Positions 1 through 7,525 of a stretch of DNA of 26,157 nucleotides are shown in pieces. The translations under genes were made by a program, and so were the position numbers. Under the pieces are notes generated by a model, which had not been told where the DNA came from, did not search any database, and saw only the letters and a program-made list of their open reading frames with translations. The DNA comes from CAMDPA01 sp050186055. Its GTDB lineage: Bacteria; Pseudomonadota; Alphaproteobacteria; Rhizobiales; Hyphomicrobiaceae. The stretch is from assembly GCA_050186055.1 (NCBI GenBank), contig JBFWYV010000030.1, positions 1-26,157 on the forward strand, read 5' to 3'. Position 1 is the stretch's first letter. Each line of letters opens with the position of its first letter.

Positions 1-361
1 AGCTCGTCCCGGGGGTTGCCGTTATGATGCAGGCAAGGACGGCAAGGGCATACTGTGACCGAACGCGAAGCTCGATGCGCACGAAACCGGGCCTGCGATC
101 GGGCTTGTCTTGAAATATGAGGCTGGCGACGCGGATGTTCGATCGCGTCATGTCGACTGCGACCTCAAGGAGAAGGCGGACGATGACACGAAACCGCTTG
201 AAGATATGCGGCGGAACATCGAGCCGCAACAAGACCCACGACCCGCCAACGGCAAGCGCTCCGCCGAGCAAGATGTGCGAGATCGCCATGGTCTCGTACA
301 GAAGCAACCACGTCGCGAGCAGCATGGCGGCGATTATGGGATATGGAAGCCATCTCCTCAC
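1..361 (-). CDS. phaE: Monovalent cation/H+ antiporter subunit E (PhaE/MnhE), C-terminus cut by window edge
   Basis: This is the small membrane subunit E of the multisubunit Mrp/Mnh/Pha Na+(K+)/H+ antiporter in the inner membrane. The first 120 residues are visible. The N-terminus has two hydrophobic segments (about residues 5-20 and 27-44, including ISHILLGGALAVGGSWVLLRL), then the amphipathic stretch typical of MnhE with RSNIRVASLIFQ and PGFVRIELRVRSQYALAVLA. The GTG start at 361 overlaps the TGA stop of phaD as GTGA, so translation is coupled to phaD. No separate ribosome site is needed. Subunits F and G, normally next in this operon type, would lie beyond the left edge. The family call comes from motif recognition and gene order; both agree. 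Confidence 0.88.
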   Translation of the reverse strand, partial: MRRWLPYPIIAAMLLATWLLLYETMAISHILLGGALAVGGSWVLLRLDVPPHIFKRFRVIVRLLLEVAVDMTRSNIRVASLIFQDKPDRRPGFVRIELRVRSQYALAVLACIITATPGTS

Positions 362-1986
362 GGTACTCGCTCCGACGGCTGAGCACGGGTTGGAGAAACA
401 ACGGTGTCGATGTACGGACGTCCGAGCTCCAGCTCCAATCCCGCCGACTGCATGAAGCGCATCACCGGTCCGGCCTGGACCGTGAGCACGACGCATAAGA
501 AGAGCAGAATTCCGATGGCAGCGAGCTCTATGCCGCGAGCCTGCGGCAGCACGCGCTCCTCGAATGTCCAGAAGACCCGGACCCCGGTCCGCATCAGCGC
601 TACGACAGTCGCCAAGCCCGACAGCAGAACGGCACTCAGCATGATCCACGTCTGATACGCGAGCACGCCGGTGCCCGAGAACCGGTGCTGCATGAGCATG
701 TTGCTCAGTATGCCCAGCTTTGCGATGAAGCCTGAAAGCGGGGGCAGGCCCGAAAGCAGCAGTGCACATGCCAGGAAGCCGAAGCCAAGCACGGCAACGA
801 TCACAGGGATTGCGATGCCGACCTCTTCCTCGACGCCCTCTTCCTCCTCCTCGGCGCCATAAAGCTCCAGGGTAACGGCCAGAACGTCGTCACCCAGCGA
901 TCGTCCGCGTCCGATCAACTCGACGAGGAGGAAGAAGGCTGAAACGGCGAGCGTGGAGCTGACGAGGTAGAAGAGTGCTGCGCCGGTCATGCCAGAGCCG
1001 CCAATGCCGAGCGTGGCGAGCAGCGTGCCCGAGGAGATCAATACGCTGTAGCCGGCCAGATGGGGCAGGTCCTGCGTCGCGAGCATGCCGATGGTAGCAA
1101 AGCCGATCGTGACGATGCCAATCGCAAACAGCCAACCTTCGCCATAGAAGAGCGATGCACCAGCTCCGGCATCCCACGTTATCGCTCCCAGACGAAGAAT
1201 GACGTAGATGCCTACTTTCGTCATGATGGCAAAGATTGCGGCAACCGGAGCGATGGCTGCGGCATAGAGCGGGGGCAGCCAGAAGCCGATCGGCCATGCA
1301 GCAGCTTTCACCAGAAAGGCCACGCCCATGATGGCTGCGCCGATCTCGAGCAACCGCCGGTTGGAAGCATCAAGCGCCTGGAAATGGTCTCCGAGCGCCG
1401 CCATGTTGAGGGTGCCCGCGGTACCATAGATCAGGCTGACGCCGATCAAGAACAGCGACGAGCCGACCAGATTGATAGTGATGTAGTGCAGGCTTGCACT
1501 GACACGGGCGCGACCAGAACCGTAAAGCGCGAGCCCATAAGATGCGGCAAGAAGAACTTCGAAGAACACGAACAGGTTGAAGAGGTCTCCCGTCAGGAAG
1601 GCCCCGTTGAGACCCATCAATAGAAGTTGGAACAGCGGGTGGAAATAGCTGCCGGCGCGATGCCAGTGCGCCAGCGCGTAAAGAAGCGCCGTGCATGCCA
1701 GAGTTGCGGTGAGAACGAGCATGACGGCCGCGAGTTTGTCGGCGACAAGCACGATACCGAATTGAGCCGGCCAATTACCGAGCTGATAGACCCGGATGGC
1801 ACGAGCCGGCTCCTCAGTCATGCTGGTAAGAAGGAGCGTGACAGCGATGGCCAGCACTGCCAGCGTCGCGCCGATATTGATCGCCGCCAGGGCGCGGCGC
1901 TGCCGCCGGTCGAGCAGAAGCATCACGCCGCCCGCCAGCAGCGGAATGACGATGGGAGCGACAACCAGTTGATCGATCCAGCTCAC
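358..1986 (-). CDS. phaD: Monovalent cation/H+ antiporter subunit D (PhaD/MnhD)
   Basis: This 542-aa polytopic inner-membrane protein is related to NuoM/NuoN of complex I and is one of the two proton-translocating subunits of the Pha antiporter. Visible landmarks are FNLFVFFEVLLAASYGL (conserved membrane Glu) and KAAAWPIGFWLPP followed by APVAAIFAIMTKVGIYVILRL (conserved membrane lysines). LSGLPPLSGFIAKLG lies near residue 415. About residues 377-391 form an unusually long glutamate-rich loop before GIAIP. The GTG start overlaps the phaC stop as GTGA, and the stop overlaps the phaE start, so this is an internal operon gene. The length is normal for the family. The cation (K+ or Na+) cannot be read from the sequence; K+ is favoured only because the Pha type of Sinorhizobium handles K+. 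Confidence 0.93.
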   Translation of the reverse strand: MSWIDQLVVAPIVIPLLAGGVMLLLDRRQRRALAAINIGATLAVLAIAVTLLLTSMTEEPARAIRVYQLGNWPAQFGIVLVADKLAAVMLVLTATLACTALLYALAHWHRAGSYFHPLFQLLLMGLNGAFLTGDLFNLFVFFEVLLAASYGLALYGSGRARVSASLHYITINLVGSSLFLIGVSLIYGTAGTLNMAALGDHFQALDASNRRLLEIGAAIMGVAFLVKAAAWPIGFWLPPLYAAAIAPVAAIFAIMTKVGIYVILRLGAITWDAGAGASLFYGEGWLFAIGIVTIGFATIGMLATQDLPHLAGYSVLISSGTLLATLGIGGSGMTGAALFYLVSSTLAVSAFFLLVELIGRGRSLGDDVLAVTLELYGAEEEEEGVEEEVGIAIPVIVAVLGFGFLACALLLSGLPPLSGFIAKLGILSNMLMQHRFSGTGVLAYQTWIMLSAVLLSGLATVVALMRTGVRVFWTFEERVLPQARGIELAAIGILLFLCVVLTVQAGPVMRFMQSAGLELELGRPYIDTVVSPTRAQPSERVP

Positions 1987-2327
1987 GCATCCCGCTCCAT
2001 GCTGTCGACGTGATCGCTTCCAGACAGTCCGCGGGCGGCGAGCATGACCACGAGAAAGAGGGCCGTCATTGCGAAGCCGATAACGATGGCGGTGAGCACC
2101 AATGCTTGCGGCAGCGGATCGGCATAGTTGGCGAGTGTACCGGGCACTTTCGGGTCAAGCACAGGAGCTGCACCGACCCGAAGCCGCCCCATGCTGAAAA
2201 TGAAAAGATTGACGGCATAGGAAACAAGCGACAGGCCAATGATGACCTGGAACGTCCGGCGACGCAGCACAAGCCAGACGCCCGAGCCGGCAAGAACTCC
2301 GATCGTGATCGCGATGACGAGCTCCAT
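1983..2327 (-). CDS. phaC: Monovalent cation/H+ antiporter subunit C (PhaC/MnhC, NuoK-like)
   Basis: This 114-aa protein has three membrane helices and is homologous to NuoK of complex I. Helix 1 is VIAITIGVLAGSGVWLVL. Helix 2 contains IIGLSLVSYAVNLFIFSMG, the conserved NuoK-like stretch. Helix 3 is ALVLTAIVIGFAMTALFLVVML. The ATG at 2327 shares ATGA with the stop of phaAB, which fixes the start; a longer open frame reaches upstream to 2630 inside phaAB but is not needed. The stop overlaps the GTG of phaD. The subunit is required for assembly of the antiporter complex with A/B and D. Confidence 0.92.
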   Translation of the reverse strand: MELVIAITIGVLAGSGVWLVLRRRTFQVIIGLSLVSYAVNLFIFSMGRLRVGAAPVLDPKVPGTLANYADPLPQALVLTAIVIGFAMTALFLVVMLAARGLSGSDHVDSMERDA

Positions 2328-5245
2328 CAGGTCGCTTCCCCGGCAGCCAGCTCCGCCCTCTTTGCCGTGCGTTCTACGCGAATCGCCTGGTGCGCGAGGG
2401 CAATAAGCACCAGTACGGTGGCGCCGAGCACCAACGCGAAGACGCCAAGGTCGAACAGCAATGCAGAGGCCATGGGGATGCGGCCAAGCAGCGGGACCTC
2501 GACGTACTGGAACGCGGAGGTAAGGAAGGGACGTCCAAACAACGTGGCGGCGATACCGGTGAGGCCCGAAGCGAGCAGACCGAAGCCGATCCATCGCACG
2601 GGAAGAACGATCAAGCGGTCCTCGACCCACCTGGCGCCACCTGCGATGTACTGGAGGATGAAGGCAATAGCGAGTGTGAGACCAGCTACGAATCCGCCGC
2701 CGGGCGCGTCATGCCCTCGCAAAAAGAGGAACACGGCCATCATTCCCACCACGGGGAACAGGAGCCGCATGATCAAGCCGGGCACGTGCATGTAGTGGGC
2801 CGAGATCTGCTCCTTGCTCGCCAGGCCGTGCGCGGCGTCGAACTCATCCTGGAAGCTTTTCTGCTGAGGAACCGTCATACTGTCAGTGGCGGGCCTGAAG
2901 CGGCGCAGCAGCGCGTAGATCGTTATCGCGACGATACCGAGCACGGTTATCTCTCCGAGCGTATCGAACCCCCTGAAATCAACGAGGATCACGTTGACCA
3001 CGTTGCGCCCGCCACCTTCCGTGTACGATTTCTCGAGGAAGTTGCCGGCAATGGTCTGGGTCAGCGGCCGGGTCATCACCGCGTAGGCCAGCACCGCGAC
3101 GCCGCTGCCGCAAACAATCGCTATGACCAAGTCTCTGTATCGCCGGGCCCTGATGGCGATCGTCGCCGGCACGGCGTCGGTAGCGGGACTTTTCGGCAGC
3201 CAGCGCAGGCCGAGGAGCAGCAGCACTGTCGTCACGATCTCGACAAGGAGCTGGGTCAGCGCGAGATCCGGGGCCGACGCCCAGGCGAAGGTGATGCATG
3301 TCGACAGCCCCGCGCCGCCCAACAAAATGACTGCGGCGAGCCGATGAAACCTGGCCTGCTGTGCGGCGCCAAGGGCACACAGGCAGCCGACGACCCAGAC
3401 AAGCAGAAAGCTCGTATCAATGTCGTACAGAGTAGGGAAGCGAAGCTCGATCGTGCCCTGGCGCAATGGCCAAAGTGCAGCGAGGATGACCACGCCGAAG
3501 AGGAGGGCAAGCTGGAGCTGCAGCCGCCTCGTGCTCAAAGAATGCACCAGGCTCGTGGCGCTGCGCAATGAAAGTGCGGCCACCACGCGTTCGTAGTGGC
3601 GCTGTGCGCCGAGCGGACGAATGAGCTGCTCGCCATCGATATTGCCACCGAAATAGGCGAGATTGCTGGTATAGATCAGTATTCCCCCCATCAAGGCGAC
3701 GAGGCTCATCCAGAACGCCGGCGTGAAGCCGTGCCACACGACGAGGCTGTAGTATGGCGTCTCGACGCCCAGAATCGCCTTGACCGCGATCGCAAGGAAT
3801 GTGCCCACGGTGATCGCAGGTGCAATACCGACGAGAACGCAGATCAGGACGAGCAACGCGATAGACAGCAACATCCACATGATCGGGTCGTGCGGCGTGC
3901 GCGGCAGGTCTTTGGCTTCCGGCCCGAAGAACACCTGGTGAATGAAGCGCAGCGAATAGGCGACGCTGAATGCGCCTGCGAGCGTTGCAATGTAGGGCAG
4001 CGCATCATCGAAGACAGATGGCACGTGCGACTCGATGGTCTCCGCGAAGAACATTTCCTTGGAGAGGAAGCCGTTCAGAAGAGGGACGCCAGCCATGGCC
4101 GCCGCCGCGACGGTCGCAAGCGACGCCGTTATCGGCATCGTGCGCGCCAGGCCGCCAAGACGTCGGATATCCCGTGTTCCCGCCTCGTGATCGATGATGC
4201 CGGCCGCCATGAAGAGTGACGCCTTGAACGTCGCGTGGTTCATCATGTGGAATATTGCAGCCACCGCCGCCAGCGGACTCCCAAGGCCCAGCAGGAGCGT
4301 GATCAATCCCAAATGGCTGATTGTCGAATAAGCGAGCAGCCCTTTGAGATCTCGCTGGAACAGCGCGAAGAACGCACCCAGCAGCAACGTCGTGGCGCCG
4401 AGCGGCGCAAAGGTCCAGAACCAGTAGTCGTGTCCGGCCATCGCCGGCCACAATCGCGCCAGCAGGAAGACGCCGGCCTTCACCATGGCGGCGGAATGCA
4501 GGTATGCCGAAACAGGCGTTGGCGCCGACATCGCCCGCGGCAGCCAGAAATGAAACGGGAACTGCGCGCTTTTGGTGAGCACGCCGACGGCGATCAACAG
4601 GAGCGTCGGCAGATAAAGCGGATTCTCGACGATGGCGCCTCGCGAGCTGAGCACGAGTTCGAGATCGTAGCCGCCGACAATGTAGCCGAGAAGCAGCATG
4701 CCGGCAAGGAGGCAAAGCCCGCCTGTGGCCGTGACCGTCAGCGTAATGCGTGCGCCCTCGCGGGCGTTCGGGTTCTGGTTCCAGTACGCGATCAGGAGGA
4801 ATGAGTAGATGCTCGTGAGCTCCCAGAAAAAGACGATCTGGAGCAGGTTGCCGGATATGACGATGCCGAGCATCGCACCCATGAAGCCCAGGAGGTAGGA
4901 GAAGAAACGTGGAACCGGATCCTCCGGCGACATGTAGTAGCGCGCGTAAAGTATGACGAGCAGCCCGATACCGGCGACCAGGATCAGAAAGCACCATGCG
5001 AAGCCGTCGAGGCGCAGGACGAAGTTCAAGCCGAGTTCCGGAAGCCAGTCGAACTGTGCGCGAACAACGTGCCCGTCGAGAACGTCGCGATAAAAAAACG
5101 CTGCTATGCCAAGGCACAGAAACGCCACGCCGCCTGCCAGCCATGCTTCTGCATTACGGGCATTCGTCGGAAACATTGCTGCTGTCAGGCTACCGACGAA
5201 TGGCAGGGCGATCAGGCTTGTGAGCAAAACGCTTTCGATCGTCAT
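2327..5245 (-). CDS. phaAB: Fused monovalent cation/H+ antiporter subunit A/B (PhaAB)
   Basis: This 972-aa protein is the largest antiporter subunit and carries MrpB as a C-terminal domain, the arrangement of group 2 mrp operons in alphaproteobacteria. Residues 1-500 are the NuoL-like proton channel. Landmarks are FFWELTSIYSF with E142, KSAQFPFHFWLP with K225 and H232, HSAAMVKAG with H250 and K256, and HMMNHATFKAS with K341. Residues 612-685 are the DUF4040-like segment (TFAWASAPDLALTQLLVEI). Residues 823-958 are the MrpB domain, with FLRGHDAPGGGFVAG. The ATG at 5245 is the only start giving a hydrophobic N-terminus (ESVLLTSLIALPFVG). It is the first pha gene; ptsN ends 149 nt upstream on the same strand. 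All channel residues looked for are present, so it should be functional. Confidence 0.95.
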   Translation of the reverse strand: MTIESVLLTSLIALPFVGSLTAAMFPTNARNAEAWLAGGVAFLCLGIAAFFYRDVLDGHVVRAQFDWLPELGLNFVLRLDGFAWCFLILVAGIGLLVILYARYYMSPEDPVPRFFSYLLGFMGAMLGIVISGNLLQIVFFWELTSIYSFLLIAYWNQNPNAREGARITLTVTATGGLCLLAGMLLLGYIVGGYDLELVLSSRGAIVENPLYLPTLLLIAVGVLTKSAQFPFHFWLPRAMSAPTPVSAYLHSAAMVKAGVFLLARLWPAMAGHDYWFWTFAPLGATTLLLGAFFALFQRDLKGLLAYSTISHLGLITLLLGLGSPLAAVAAIFHMMNHATFKASLFMAAGIIDHEAGTRDIRRLGGLARTMPITASLATVAAAAMAGVPLLNGFLSKEMFFAETIESHVPSVFDDALPYIATLAGAFSVAYSLRFIHQVFFGPEAKDLPRTPHDPIMWMLLSIALLVLICVLVGIAPAITVGTFLAIAVKAILGVETPYYSLVVWHGFTPAFWMSLVALMGGILIYTSNLAYFGGNIDGEQLIRPLGAQRHYERVVAALSLRSATSLVHSLSTRRLQLQLALLFGVVILAALWPLRQGTIELRFPTLYDIDTSFLLVWVVGCLCALGAAQQARFHRLAAVILLGGAGLSTCITFAWASAPDLALTQLLVEIVTTVLLLLGLRWLPKSPATDAVPATIAIRARRYRDLVIAIVCGSGVAVLAYAVMTRPLTQTIAGNFLEKSYTEGGGRNVVNVILVDFRGFDTLGEITVLGIVAITIYALLRRFRPATDSMTVPQQKSFQDEFDAAHGLASKEQISAHYMHVPGLIMRLLFPVVGMMAVFLFLRGHDAPGGGFVAGLTLAIAFILQYIAGGARWVEDRLIVLPVRWIGFGLLASGLTGIAATLFGRPFLTSAFQYVEVPLLGRIPMASALLFDLGVFALVLGATVLVLIALAHQAIRVERTAKRAELAAGEAT

Positions 5246-5394
5246 CCCTAGCAGATAACCCTTTCACACCCGAGGCCACGGCAGCGCCCATCCGCCGAAG
5301 TCCAGCGCGACACCTTAGCCGACCAGGGATCCCATCAACGGAACAGTGTCACCAGATGTATCGCGGGCGTACCCGTCATCGCAAACACGTTTGC

Positions 5395-5883
5395 TCACTT
5401 TTCCTTGGTCGGTGAAGGCTGGTTGTCGATCGCGGTCAGAAGCGACCGCGTCTGTGCTGCATCGGCTGCTGTGCGGAACTCCTGCAACAATGGCGGTTCC
5501 CGCAACGACCTACATAGCTGACCGAGTGTCGCGAGCATCTCGTTTCTCATGTCGCTCGGCCAAATCGTCACAAAAACGAGATCGACAGGATCGTGATCAG
5601 GAGCCTCGAAGTCGATCGGGCGCGCGAGGCGCAGGAAGACAGCGGCGGACTTCGCCAATGAGTCGACACCGGCGTGAGGGACTGCAATTCCTCGACTGAT
5701 GGCCGTGCTGCCGAGTTTCTCGCGATCGGTCAACGCCTTCAGGATCGCAGCGCTTTCGAGTCCCGTCGTTTGCGCCAGCCGTTCAGCGGCCAATGCAAGC
5801 ACAGCCGATTTGGACGAGATCTGAACGTTCAGCAGAATGTCCTGATCGTGCAAGAGTTCCGTGAGTTTCACAGCATCCGCCAT
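5395..5883 (-). CDS. ptsN: PTS IIA-like nitrogen regulatory protein (EIIA-Ntr)
   Basis: This 162-aa cytoplasmic phosphoprotein of the nitrogen PTS (EI-Ntr, NPr, EIIA-Ntr) carries no sugar transport role. The fold is PTS_EIIA_2. The phosphorylated histidine is H70 in AISRGIAVPHAGV, and the flanking DREKLGST is the usual lead-in. The ATG at 5883 is chosen because GGAGG lies about 7 nt upstream and the family begins with a MADAVKLTELL-like stretch. The open frame runs upstream to 6264, but that part has no family character. The gene lies on the same strand 149 nt before the phaAB operon. EIIA-Ntr is known to modulate K+ transport systems in several proteobacteria, so the linkage to a K+/H+ antiporter is suggestive. 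No terminator was seen between the two. Confidence 0.9.
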   Translation of the reverse strand: MADAVKLTELLHDQDILLNVQISSKSAVLALAAERLAQTTGLESAAILKALTDREKLGSTAISRGIAVPHAGVDSLAKSAAVFLRLARPIDFEAPDHDPVDLVFVTIWPSDMRNEMLATLGQLCRSLREPPLLQEFRTAADAAQTRSLLTAIDNQPSPTKEK

Positions 5884-6037
5884 CGGTGCCTCCAGAATCG
5901 CTGACAAAGGTCGTGGCCCGGCGTCTTCAGTCCTCCGGCGGCTGAGCGGCAAGAGAAACCGTGGTGCTTTATAGCAGCTTGGTCTAAGGAATCTCGTATT
6001 CCCTCGCAAGTGGCTTGGCACGCCCTTGTTCCTGGCC

Positions 6038-6064
6038 GTTGCGTTCGTTGTGTCCGTTGTGTCA
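6038..6064. repeat. Three tandem 9-bp repeats
   Basis: GTTGCGTTC, GTTGTGTCC and GTTGTGTCA follow each other without a gap. The units differ at two or three positions. They could be an iterated regulator site in the ptsN upstream region or chance low complexity. Confidence 0.5.
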
Positions 6065-6223
6065 AGCCGTAACCATGGAAAGGCGGCCGTCTGCTGATCA
6101 TTCGTAGCCAGAAGGCCGGCGAGAAACGGTCCAAGCGGCCGACCAAGACGCGATGAAACGACGCTCCATTCGTTCCTCCAACGGGTTGCATGTGGTGCAG
6201 TCAGGTCTGTAATAATGCATTCC

Positions 6224-6233
6224 TGATGCATCA
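6224..6233. promoter_or_regulatory. Palindrome TGATGCATCA just upstream of the 349-aa gene
   Basis: A perfect 10-bp palindrome ends 21 nt before the ATG at 6255, where a repressor would block initiation or where the promoter would lie. A related sequence, CCTGATGTCTCATTAG, occurs at 8909-8924 and shares CCTGATG at one end and TCATTAG at the other with CCTGATGCATCATTAG here. The binding protein is unknown. Confidence 0.3.
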
Positions 6234-6254
6234 TTAGGAAACGGGGGGAAGACG

Positions 6255-7304
6255 ATGGAAGCACGTATCACCGGCCTGGCGGCTCGCGAGGCGGTTCCAG
6301 AGATGCGTTGCGCGGCGACGCCGGCGGAGTTTCTCGCCGAACAGGTCGCCGACCCCGACGCTCAGTGGAGCCTCGGCACCTTCGGCGCCATCGCCGAGTT
6401 CTCGCGCGATCCCCTGGAGTCCATGCAACTCAACCGGCATTCCGCCATCACCTCGCGAGGAGCACTTGCCCTGGTGCTGCCCGACGCGCTCCGCTTGGTC
6501 GCCTTCGAGACCGTAACCAAAGACAGTTGGAGTTCGCGCGTGGCCCTCTGTCTTCCCCGCGATCAGAGCGCCATGAGCCGCCGCTCCGTGCTGACCGAGC
6601 TTGGTCCCGACAACGCGGCGCTGCGCCCGGAGGATCGCGACGCCATCCTGTTCGATGTCGGCGTGAGCGCTTGGCAGACGGACGTTTGCATCCGCGTCCA
6701 CGACCGGGCGCTCGTTGCACGCTTTCGCGAGGTGTGCGGCACGACCACGTTCGCACCGGGGAGCGCCGCCGGCCGTCTCATTCTCGAAACAAGTCCGGAC
6801 CGGGTCTTGATCAGCCGCGTTGGACGGATCGAGGTTTATCAGCCTATCCCGCCGGCTCATGGCAAAAGCCCCGAGGGGCCGCATACGCACGTCCTGCCCG
6901 ATCTCCTGCGCCGGCGCAGGACGCATGCGGCGACCGAGCCCATCCCTGCGGATCTCATTCCCTGCGCACATCTTTATCCGCCGCATCCGGCCAAGGACGC
7001 CATGGGATATCCGCGACCGTTCGATGCAAGGCGGCAAGCGCGCTTCGATGCGGTGCTGCGGGCGTTCGGCGAGCCCAAGTTCACCGCGTTGAAAGAGCAG
7101 ATTCGGGCAGCCGTGATCGAAGGCCGGGATCCTCAAGACGTGCCCATGAACGGCCGCTTTTCAAGAACCACGATCCGCGTCGCCCTGCGGCAGATGCGCG
7201 AAGCGAAAGAAGGCTGGCCTGCGCTATCGACGTGGCTCTCCGTACATGATGCGGCGGCGACCTCACGCCAGGACGAGGATGAGCGCCACATCCACCATCG
7301 ATAG
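6255..7304 (+). CDS. Hypothetical protein, possibly a DUF6925-type family member
   Basis: This 349-aa soluble protein has no signal peptide, no membrane segment and no motif of a known enzyme. The ATG at 6255 has GGGGGGAAG close upstream. The stretch QWSLGTFGAIAEFSRDP near residues 37-53 recalls an uncharacterised alphaproteobacterial family, which I think is DUF6925, but that is from memory and uncertain. Residues about 200-225 read IEVYQPIPPAHGKSPEGPHTH, followed by HVLPDLLRRRRTH; these are rich in His and Pro. PCAHLYPPHPAKD comes next, and the C-terminus is very hydrophilic (RQDEDERHIHHR). Codon use looks like the rest of the window. The gene is probably transcribed alone, with 203 nt before the next gene. 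Function unknown. Confidence 0.8.
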   Translation: MEARITGLAAREAVPEMRCAATPAEFLAEQVADPDAQWSLGTFGAIAEFSRDPLESMQLNRHSAITSRGALALVLPDALRLVAFETVTKDSWSSRVALCLPRDQSAMSRRSVLTELGPDNAALRPEDRDAILFDVGVSAWQTDVCIRVHDRALVARFREVCGTTTFAPGSAAGRLILETSPDRVLISRVGRIEVYQPIPPAHGKSPEGPHTHVLPDLLRRRRTHAATEPIPADLIPCAHLYPPHPAKDAMGYPRPFDARRQARFDAVLRAFGEPKFTALKEQIRAAVIEGRDPQDVPMNGRFSRTTIRVALRQMREAKEGWPALSTWLSVHDAAATSRQDEDERHIHHR

Positions 7305-7337
7305 GGCTGACGTTTGAAGGCGTGCGGGCGTTCATCA

Positions 7338-7351
7338 TGAGGGCACCCTCA
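7338..7351. promoter_or_regulatory. TGAGGG-CA-CCCTCA dyad
   Basis: A perfect 6+2+6 inverted repeat lies 34 nt after the stop of the 349-aa gene. The stem is too short and the loop too tight for a normal terminator, so an operator is as likely. Weak evidence. Confidence 0.2.
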
Positions 7352-7400
7352 ACGGCGACATGCCTGAAAGAGGGCGATCGAATGAGCGCCATAACTTTAA

Positions 7401-7417
7401 ATTATATTCAATATAAT
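7401..7417. promoter_or_regulatory. 17-bp AT dyad upstream of the monooxygenase gene
   Basis: ATTATATT, a central C, and AATATAAT form a perfect 8+1+8 inverted repeat. It lies in an AT-rich island at about 7390-7440, in strong contrast with the GC-rich surroundings, and ends 108 nt before the ATG at 7526. This is a candidate operator or promoter region for the monooxygenase. The binding protein is unknown. Confidence 0.45.
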
Positions 7418-7525
7418 AAGAATTAATTTGATTAATGATGCCGATCACCCCAAGTCCTTTCCCATACCATTGATGCTGAACAACTCTCTAACGACAGGAA
7501 GCGTGTCTTGGCAAAGGAAGGGAAG

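Larger units (their letters stand above)
5884..6254. other. 371-nt divergent intergenic region between ptsN and the 349-aa gene
   Basis: The region must hold the divergent promoters of ptsN (leftward) and the 349-aa gene (rightward). No convincing gene lies in it: open frames on the minus strand here (for example 5868-6191) are rich in Arg, Gly and Pro and match nothing. Two sequence features stand out and are listed separately: three 9-bp tandem repeats at 6038-6064 and a 10-bp palindrome at 6224-6233. Confidence 0.6.

Noticed and set aside
2328..2630. Extension of PhaC to a 215-aa protein
   Set aside because: The added part lies inside phaAB in another frame, is Arg-rich and not membrane-like. 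The ATGA overlap fixes the true start.
2390..5144. Long open frames overlapping phaAB (393 aa on the plus strand at 2390-3571 and 379 aa on the minus strand at 4005-5144 in another frame)
   Set aside because: They are by-products of GC-rich codon use. The products are rich in Arg, His and Gln, lack any domain, and the region is fully explained by phaAB.
358..5245. Reading the NuoL/NuoM/NuoK-like genes as respiratory complex I
   Set aside because: The A/B fusion with an MrpB domain, the E subunit and the absence of peripheral Nuo genes identify a Pha/Mrp antiporter.
5884..6264. 127-residue N-terminal extension of PtsN in the same frame
   Set aside because: The extension has no EIIA character, runs through the divergent promoter region, and the ATG at 5883 has its own ribosome site.
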